Positions 59,293-64,000 of a DNA stretch of 64,000 nucleotides are shown here, one piece after another (position 1 is the first letter of the stretch; each line of letters begins with the position of its first letter). The stretch is from Acidaminobacterium chupaoyuni (GTDB taxonomy: Bacteria; Bacillota; Clostridia; Oscillospirales; Butyricicoccaceae). The stretch is from the NCBI GenBank assembly GCA_047936785.1, contig CP176394.1. The stretch is one strand, 5' to 3'. A program made the translations under genes and the position numbers. The notes beneath the pieces were generated by a model, which saw only the letters and a program-made list of their open reading frames with translations, had not been told where the DNA came from and searched no databases.

Positions 59293-60060
59293 TCAAGGGA
59301 TCTTTTTATCGCTGACGATCACATCATCGGCCGAAAGAATGCCCGCCTGCCACAGCATCGCCGCATACAGCGTGTCGGAAATTTCCTTCGGCTTTTGTTT
59401 TCTGGCCCATTTTGGGGTATGTAAAATGAAGCCGTTTTCTCCGTTTTCTTCCAGTTCGGCCAGATTCAGGGCATCGGGGCCGCTGCCGCAGGCGCCTTCA
59501 AAAACCAGATCGAGCTTGCCGCAGTTTTGCGGGATCTCGGCGGCGGGCGCAATGCCGAATTCTTCATAAAGCATCTCTTTGACGGTCTGCCCGCCGATGG
59601 GGATCTCCACCTGAAGGGTTCTCACCTTTTTTGCCAGCAGCCTTGCGCATTTCATCACATTTCGGTCGGCCCGTTTCGCGCAGATGCGCACAGCGGTCTG
59701 GGTGCCCAGGCGGTTTTCCGTCTTCATGCGGCATAACACCAGCTTCGCCGCCAGCGCCGGCCAAAGGCCCCGGGCAGAAACCGGCATCATCCATGCCTGC
59801 TGGGCCGCGCCTTCCCATTCCTTTTCAACGGCGATGCGGTGAACGCCGCGGCGATAAAGGGTTTTCAGCGCTTTTTTCACCCTTTTTCCCCGTTTTTTCT
59901 CGTTACAATGCGTTGGAATATTCAGTTTTACTTCTAAAAAGCCTGTGTTTTTCACTACTTTTGTCTGCACGCTCATATGCCCCCAAGGCCAAAAGCGAAG
60001 CCAAAATCTCTGCCAAAAGCGCTGGGGCTGTATTTCTGCCACCGCAAAAGTCGCGATCAT
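59293..60060 (-). CDS. Unrecognised basic protein with aromatic N-terminus
   Basis: The 255-aa product starts MIATFAVAEIQPQRFWQRFW and continues LRFWPWG; this Trp/Arg-rich segment is unusual and could be amphipathic. The rest is soluble, mixed alpha/beta, rich in Lys and Arg in the middle (ALKTLYRRGVHRIAVEKEW), with no membrane helix or signal peptide. GAGGAGG precedes the ATG at 60058-60060; an extension to 60201 lacks a ribosome-binding site. It ends about 80 bp before greA. Segments such as CGKLDLVFEGACGSGPDALNLAE suggest a nucleotide- or enzyme-like fold but I can name no family. Confidence 0.75.
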   Translation of the reverse strand: MIATFAVAEIQPQRFWQRFWLRFWPWGHMSVQTKVVKNTGFLEVKLNIPTHCNEKKRGKRVKKALKTLYRRGVHRIAVEKEWEGAAQQAWMMPVSARGLWPALAAKLVLCRMKTENRLGTQTAVRICAKRADRNVMKCARLLAKKVRTLQVEIPIGGQTVKEMLYEEFGIAPAAEIPQNCGKLDLVFEGACGSGPDALNLAELEENGENGFILHTPKWARKQKPKEISDTLYAAMLWQAGILSADDVIVSDKKIP

Positions 60061-60200
60061 CTTTTTTCCTCCTCTCAGCTCTATCCCCTCATGAGCGCCT
60101 TTCCCAACGGCCGGCACTGTTTCATGGTGTTCGGCCGCTTTCTTTTGGGCGCTGTTGGGGCATAAGCATTCTATGCGAGGAGGGCTTTCTCTATTCATCA

Positions 60201-60225
60201 AAAAAGGGAGCTATGCTCCCTTTTT
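60201..60225 (-). terminator. Terminator overlapping the stop of the YgiQ-type gene
   Basis: AAAAAGGGAGC (60201-60211) pairs perfectly with GCTCCCTTTTT (60215-60225) around TAT. The stem begins at the stop codon, and the left arm's A run reads as a T tract on the minus strand. Confidence 0.75.
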
Positions 60226-62339
60226 CATGATTTCCGTTGTTTTTTGTTCTGATGCTGCGGGCGGTTCTGAGGGGCTTTCCCCGCGGATCTGCCGCGGTTT
60301 TCGCCGAAAGCCTTTTCACTCTGCTTTTCGCGGCGATCCTGCGCGGGCTTTCCGCGGTTTTCGCCGAAAGCCCTTTCGCCCTGCTTTTCGCGGCGATCCT
60401 GCGCAGGCTTTCCGCCCTTTTTCGCTGCCGGGGCATTTTTCTGCCCCTTTCTGCCGTTAAAAGTGTCTGGCGGCTGTTCGGCCGTTTTTTCTTTGCGGTT
60501 TTGCGGCTTCTCACCGCCACGCCGCGGATATCGCGGAGAAAATTCGGCGATCAGGCATCCTTTTCGCGTTCCGATCAGATCTTCACGCCCCGCCCGGTGC
60601 AGCGCTTCCAGCACCAGCTGGCGGTTTTTGGGGTTCTTCCATTGCAGCAGGGCACGCTGCATGGCTTTTTCGTGGGGGTCTTTCGCCACATAAACAGGCT
60701 CCATGGTGCGCGGGTCGAGCCCGGTATAATACATGGCGGTGGAAAGGGTTCCCGGCGTGGGATAAAAATCCTGCACCTGTTCGGGCCGATGCCCCGTGGC
60801 ATTTAAATATTCGGCCAGTAAAATGGCGTCTTCCAGCCGGCTGCCGGGATGTGAACTCATGAGATAGGGCACAAGATATTGTTCCAGCCCATATTTTTCG
60901 TTGAGCTGCTGATACTTTTCGCAAAAGCGCTCATAAATTTCTTTCGGGGGTTTGCCCATGTAATAAAGCACATTGGGGCTGATATGCTCGGGGGCGACCT
61001 TCAGCTGGCCGCTGATATGATAACGCACCAGATCGGCGAAAAACTCGCCGTTTTTATCGCATTGCATATAATCATAGCGAATGCCCGAACGGATGAACAC
61101 TTTTTTCACGCCCGGGATCTGCCGCAGCTTGCGCAGCAGGCTCAGGTAATCGCTGTGATCGCCGTTCAGGGCGGGGCATGGCTGGGGGAACAGGCACTGT
61201 CTGTCAACGCAAGCGCCCACTTTCGCCTGTTTTTTGCAGGCGGGGCCGCGGAAATTGGCCGTGGGGCCGCCCACATCATGGATATAACCTTTGAAATGGG
61301 GAACATGGGTCATGCGCTCCGCTTCTTTCAGCACAGACTGGTGGCTGCGCGAAGTGACATAGCGCCCCTGATGCATGGTCAGCGCGCAGAAATTGCAGGC
61401 GCCGAAACAGCCGCGGTTATGGATGATGGAAAATTCCACTTCACGAATGGCCTCTACCCCGCCCAGCGCTTCATAAGAAGGATGGTAGGTGCGGGTATAG
61501 GGCAGATCGGCCACCTGATCGAGTTCTTCGGTCTCAAGCGGTTTGGCGGGCGAGTTCTGCACCAGCCAGCGATGGTCGCAGGGCTGAAGAATGGCGCGGC
61601 CGCGCACAAAATCCTGCTCGTCATGTTCGATCAGCGCTGCCCGGGCATAGGCCTCATGGTCTGTGCTCACTTCTTCGAAAGAAGGCTCGGTCACCGCTTC
61701 AAAAGCGCATTCGGAAGGATCTTTTGCCATAAAGCAGGTGCCGCGCACATCGTGGATCTCCTGGATGCTTTCGCCTTTTTTCAGCCGCCCGGCGATCTCG
61801 GTGATCTGGTGTTCGCCCATACCGTAGATCAAAAGATCTGCGGCGGAATCCACCAGAATGGGCCTGCGCACTTTATCTTCCCAATAATCATAGTGGGCGA
61901 ACCGGCGCAGCGAAGCTTCGATGCCGCCGATGACGATGGGCAGGTCGCCCCACGCCTGGCGCACGCGGTTGGCATAAACGATCACCGCCCGGTCGGGGCG
62001 TTTGCCCGGCAGGCCGCCGGGGGTATAGGCATCCTTGGCGCGCCGTTTTTTGGCCACGCTGTAATGGGCCACCATGGAATCGATGTTGCCCGCGTTGATG
62101 AGCGCCGCATATCTGGGGCGGCCCATGGCAAGAAAATCATCGGTATTCTGATAATCGGGCTGGGAAAGAATGGCCACGCGAAACCCCGCTTTTTCAAGCA
62201 CGCGGGAAATCACGGCTGTGCCAAACGAGGGGTGATCCACATAGGCATCCCCCGTAATCAGCAAAAAATCATAATAATACCAGCCGCGCCGGTGCATATC
62301 TTCTTTTGAAATCGGCAAAAACTCAAATTCTTCCGCCAT
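60225..62339 (-). CDS. YgiQ-family radical SAM protein with repeat tail
   Basis: The 704-aa protein has the N-terminal UPF0313 domain (FLPISKEDMHRRGWYYYDFLLITGD is its hallmark beginning), the radical SAM cluster NRGCFGACNFCAL and SHQSVLKEAE, and a C-terminal FYPTPGTLSTAMYYTG block. The function of this widely conserved family is not established. After about residue 605 comes a basic, disordered tail with two copies of a 20-aa repeat (AQDRREKQ and AFGENRG) and a KKQRKS end, typical of RNA- or ribosome-binding extensions. Confidence 0.93.
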   Translation of the reverse strand: MAEEFEFLPISKEDMHRRGWYYYDFLLITGDAYVDHPSFGTAVISRVLEKAGFRVAILSQPDYQNTDDFLAMGRPRYAALINAGNIDSMVAHYSVAKKRRAKDAYTPGGLPGKRPDRAVIVYANRVRQAWGDLPIVIGGIEASLRRFAHYDYWEDKVRRPILVDSAADLLIYGMGEHQITEIAGRLKKGESIQEIHDVRGTCFMAKDPSECAFEAVTEPSFEEVSTDHEAYARAALIEHDEQDFVRGRAILQPCDHRWLVQNSPAKPLETEELDQVADLPYTRTYHPSYEALGGVEAIREVEFSIIHNRGCFGACNFCALTMHQGRYVTSRSHQSVLKEAERMTHVPHFKGYIHDVGGPTANFRGPACKKQAKVGACVDRQCLFPQPCPALNGDHSDYLSLLRKLRQIPGVKKVFIRSGIRYDYMQCDKNGEFFADLVRYHISGQLKVAPEHISPNVLYYMGKPPKEIYERFCEKYQQLNEKYGLEQYLVPYLMSSHPGSRLEDAILLAEYLNATGHRPEQVQDFYPTPGTLSTAMYYTGLDPRTMEPVYVAKDPHEKAMQRALLQWKNPKNRQLVLEALHRAGREDLIGTRKGCLIAEFSPRYPRRGGEKPQNRKEKTAEQPPDTFNGRKGQKNAPAAKKGGKPAQDRREKQGERAFGENRGKPAQDRREKQSEKAFGENRGRSAGKAPQNRPQHQNKKQRKS
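60295..60414 (-). repeat. 60-bp coding tandem repeat in the YgiQ-type gene
   Basis: Two 60-bp units (about 60295-60354 and 60355-60414) differ at only a few bases and encode 20-aa repeats in the tail; a partial third unit is recognisable upstream in the protein (NAPAAKKGGKPAQ). Confidence 0.9.
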
Positions 62340-62372
62340 AGTTTCCCCTTCCCGATGGCCGCCCGCGGGCGG

Positions 62373-62879
62373 TTATTCTTTCACATAAACGCCGATGATC
62401 TCGCCGGTATAGACCCGGTGATAATCGCCGTTCTGATAAAACTGTTCCCGATATTCCTGCGGAATTTTTTCCGCTTTCAGGTCTTCTTCATACATCTTTT
62501 TGCAAACCAGAACCGTTTGGGCTTCTTCGAACATGGGATAACCGTCAACAAACACGGGGGTCAGCCCGCTTTGATGCATTTTATCCATATCGCGGCCCGA
62601 TTTGCTGCCCAGCACACCCAAAGCCTTGGGGCGCGGGCTGCCGAAAAACGCAACGGTGAAGCATTCGTTTTCTTCGGTGAACCGGTAAGTATAGCGGCTG
62701 GGGCGCACATATGCCGTGAACGCCGGCTTGTTCCACAGGTCGCCCATGGTTCCCCACCCGATGGTCATGGTGTTAAACTTCTCGGGCGTGCCCGCTGTTA
62801 ACAGGGCCGCCTGTTTTTCGATCATTTCAAAAGGATTGCCCGGCATTTCGTGCGCGTTGATTTTTTTGAATCCCATCAT
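62373..62879 (-). CDS. Flavin reductase-like (FMN-binding split barrel) protein
   Basis: The 168-aa protein resembles the flavin reductase/NADH:FMN oxidoreductase domain: AALLTAGTPEKFNTMTIGWGTMGDLWNKP, the flavin-contacting FTAYVRPSRYTYRF and ECFTVAFFG segments. It lacks an N-terminal partner domain, so it may work as a small FMN-dependent reductase; the substrate is unknown. AGGAGG is before the ATG. It lies between ftsK and the YgiQ-type gene. Confidence 0.88.
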   Translation of the reverse strand: MMGFKKINAHEMPGNPFEMIEKQAALLTAGTPEKFNTMTIGWGTMGDLWNKPAFTAYVRPSRYTYRFTEENECFTVAFFGSPRPKALGVLGSKSGRDMDKMHQSGLTPVFVDGYPMFEEAQTVLVCKKMYEEDLKAEKIPQEYREQFYQNGDYHRVYTGEIIGVYVKE

Positions 62880-62964
62880 TGATTCCTCCTGTTTGAAAAT
62901 AAACGGATGTTTTATTCAAAACGATGGTTTGCAAAACCTTCTTCACAAGCCACGCTTTGCGCTG

Positions 62965-64000
62965 TTATAAGTCTTGCTGGCGCATGACCATTTCGCGCCA
63001 TTCTTCGCGGGTGATCAGCAGCTGGCGGGGTTTGGAACCTTCATATCCGCCCACAATGCCGCGCGCTTCCATTTCATCGATCAGCCGCGCCGCGCGGGCA
63101 TAACCCAGCTTCAAACGCCGCTGCAGCATGGAAACCGAAGCCTGCCCCGTTTCCACCACCACTTCGATGGCTTTGGGCATCAGCTCGTCTTCGGCGTCGT
63201 CGCTTTCGCCGGCGTCACCGCCGCTGCCGCCGTTCTGGGCGTTTTCAGCCTGCTTTTCGATATGTTCCATCACTTCTTCGGAATAATCGGCTTTGCCTGT
63301 TTTCTTGATGAATTCCACCACGCTTTCGATTTCGGCGGTGGTGATAAAGCAGCCCTGCACACGCAAAGGCTTCGGCGCGCCCAACGGGTTATAAAGCATA
63401 TCGCCGCGCCCCAGCAGTTTTTCAGCGCCGGTGGCATCCAGAATAATGCGCGATTCGATCTGCGACGCCACGGCAAAGCTGATGCGCGAGGGGATGTTGG
63501 CTTTCATGATGCCCGTGATGACATCGGCCGAAGGGCGCTGGGTGGCGATGATCAGATGCATTCCCGCGGCGCGGGCCATTTGGGCAATGCGCACGATGGC
63601 GTTTTCCACATCGCTTGCGGCCACGAACATCAAATCGGCCAGCTCGTCGATAACGATGACGATCTGGGGCAGCTTTTTCCCGTTTTCCTGTTTGATGATC
63701 TCTTCGTTATAAGCTTCCAGATCGCGGACATTCAGTTCTGAAAACAGCTTATAGCGGCGCATCATTTCGGTGACCGCCCAGTTCAGCGCGCCCGAAGCTT
63801 TGCGCGGGTCGGTAACAACGGGGATCAGCAGATGCGGGATGCCGTTATAGACCCCCAGTTCGATCATTTTCGGATCGACCATGATCAGGCGAACTTCTTC
63901 GGGGGTGGATTTATAGATCAGGCTGATGAGCAGCGAGTTGATGCAGACGGATTTGCCGGAACCGGTGGTGCCGGCGATGAGCATATGCGGCATTTTTTTG
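62965..64000 (-). CDS. ftsK: DNA translocase FtsK/SpoIIIE, C-terminal part (5' end beyond window)
   Basis: The frame is open to the window edge, so only about the last 345 residues are seen. They contain the motor domain: Walker A AGTTGSGKSVC near the edge, DPKMIELGVYNGIPHL, Walker B IVIVIDELADLM, ATQRPSADVITG and IPSRISFAVASQ, then an acidic/Gly linker and the gamma winged-helix domain (QASVSMLQRRLKLGYARAARLIDEME) that reads KOPS/SRS-like guide sequences. It pumps DNA at the septum during division or sporulation. The membrane-spanning N-terminus is out of view. Confidence 0.97.
   Translation of the reverse strand, partial: KKMPHMLIAGTTGSGKSVCINSLLISLIYKSTPEEVRLIMVDPKMIELGVYNGIPHLLIPVVTDPRKASGALNWAVTEMMRRYKLFSELNVRDLEAYNEEIIKQENGKKLPQIVIVIDELADLMFVAASDVENAIVRIAQMARAAGMHLIIATQRPSADVITGIMKANIPSRISFAVASQIESRIILDATGAEKLLGRGDMLYNPLGAPKPLRVQGCFITTAEIESVVEFIKKTGKADYSEEVMEHIEKQAENAQNGGSGGDAGESDDAEDELMPKAIEVVVETGQASVSMLQRRLKLGYARAARLIDEMEARGIVGGYEGSKPRQLLITREEWREMVMRQQDL

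Overview
The window reads as one contiguous piece of a Bacillota chromosome, most likely a GC-rich anaerobic member of Clostridia (Oscillospiraceae-like; my inference). Grounds: strong AGGAGG ribosome-binding sites, SLH-domain surface proteins, a low-GC-type NiCo (czcD) riboswitch, the Clostridia-style block smc-ftsY / rph-rdgB-yhbY-nadD-yqeK-LCP-rsfS-leuS, TrmFO, KtrAB and an FtsK/SpoIIIE translocase. There are no tRNA or rRNA genes, no CRISPR array and no complete insertion sequence or prophage. Most of the window from 21 kb on is ordinary housekeeping sequence on the minus strand.

Layout. 0-2.6 kb: end of a small membrane protein, a haem catalase with a textbook promoter, and an unrecognised acidic protein. 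2.7-16.9 kb: a surface and signalling locus. A 3013-aa secreted SLH protein and a small degenerate receiver protein are transcribed leftward; divergently from them runs a LytTR response regulator, a proline-repeat secreted protein and a GHKL sensor kinase. A 30-bp perfect dyad lies between the two arms. 16.9-18.2 kb: bcp-yaaA peroxide-stress pair. 18.2-21.1 kb: promoter, NiCo riboswitch with overlapping terminator, and a P-type cation ATPase. 21.4-33.2 kb: rpsU, then leuS, rsfS, LCP protein, yqeK, nadD, yhbY, rdgB, rph, and ftsY-smc, many joined by ATGA-type overlaps. 33.4-36.8 kb: Lrp/AsnC regulator divergent from aspartase and malic enzyme. 36.9-37.0 kb: a promoter-plus-terminator unit without an ORF, a candidate small RNA. 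37.2-45.7 kb: EF-G-like GTPase with a changed switch II, an inactive-looking P1B-ATPase relative with a long acidic N-terminus, rlmB, and a major SLH S-layer-type protein. 45.8-54.8 kb: radical SAM protein, rnc, acpP, plsX, trmFO, topA (lysine/alanine-rich tail), dprA, SpoU methyltransferase. 54.8-56.8 kb: ktrA and ktrB behind a structured, unassigned leader. 57.1-64 kb: lysS-greA, an unrecognised protein, a YgiQ-type radical SAM protein with a repeat tail, a flavin-reductase-like protein, and the 3' part of ftsK/spoIIIE.

How the genes fit together. The catalase, Bcp and YaaA suggest peroxide exposure of an otherwise fermentative cell. Aspartase plus malic enzyme could route aspartate to fumarate and ammonia and, via a fumarase not seen here, malate to pyruvate, probably under the divergent Lrp-type regulator. 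The metal pump is predicted to be switched on by Ni(II)/Co(II). The most interesting items are the LytTR/GHKL surface locus, the NiCo riboswitch feeding a pump with a non-calcium M6 site, and the apparent pseudo-P-type ATPase.
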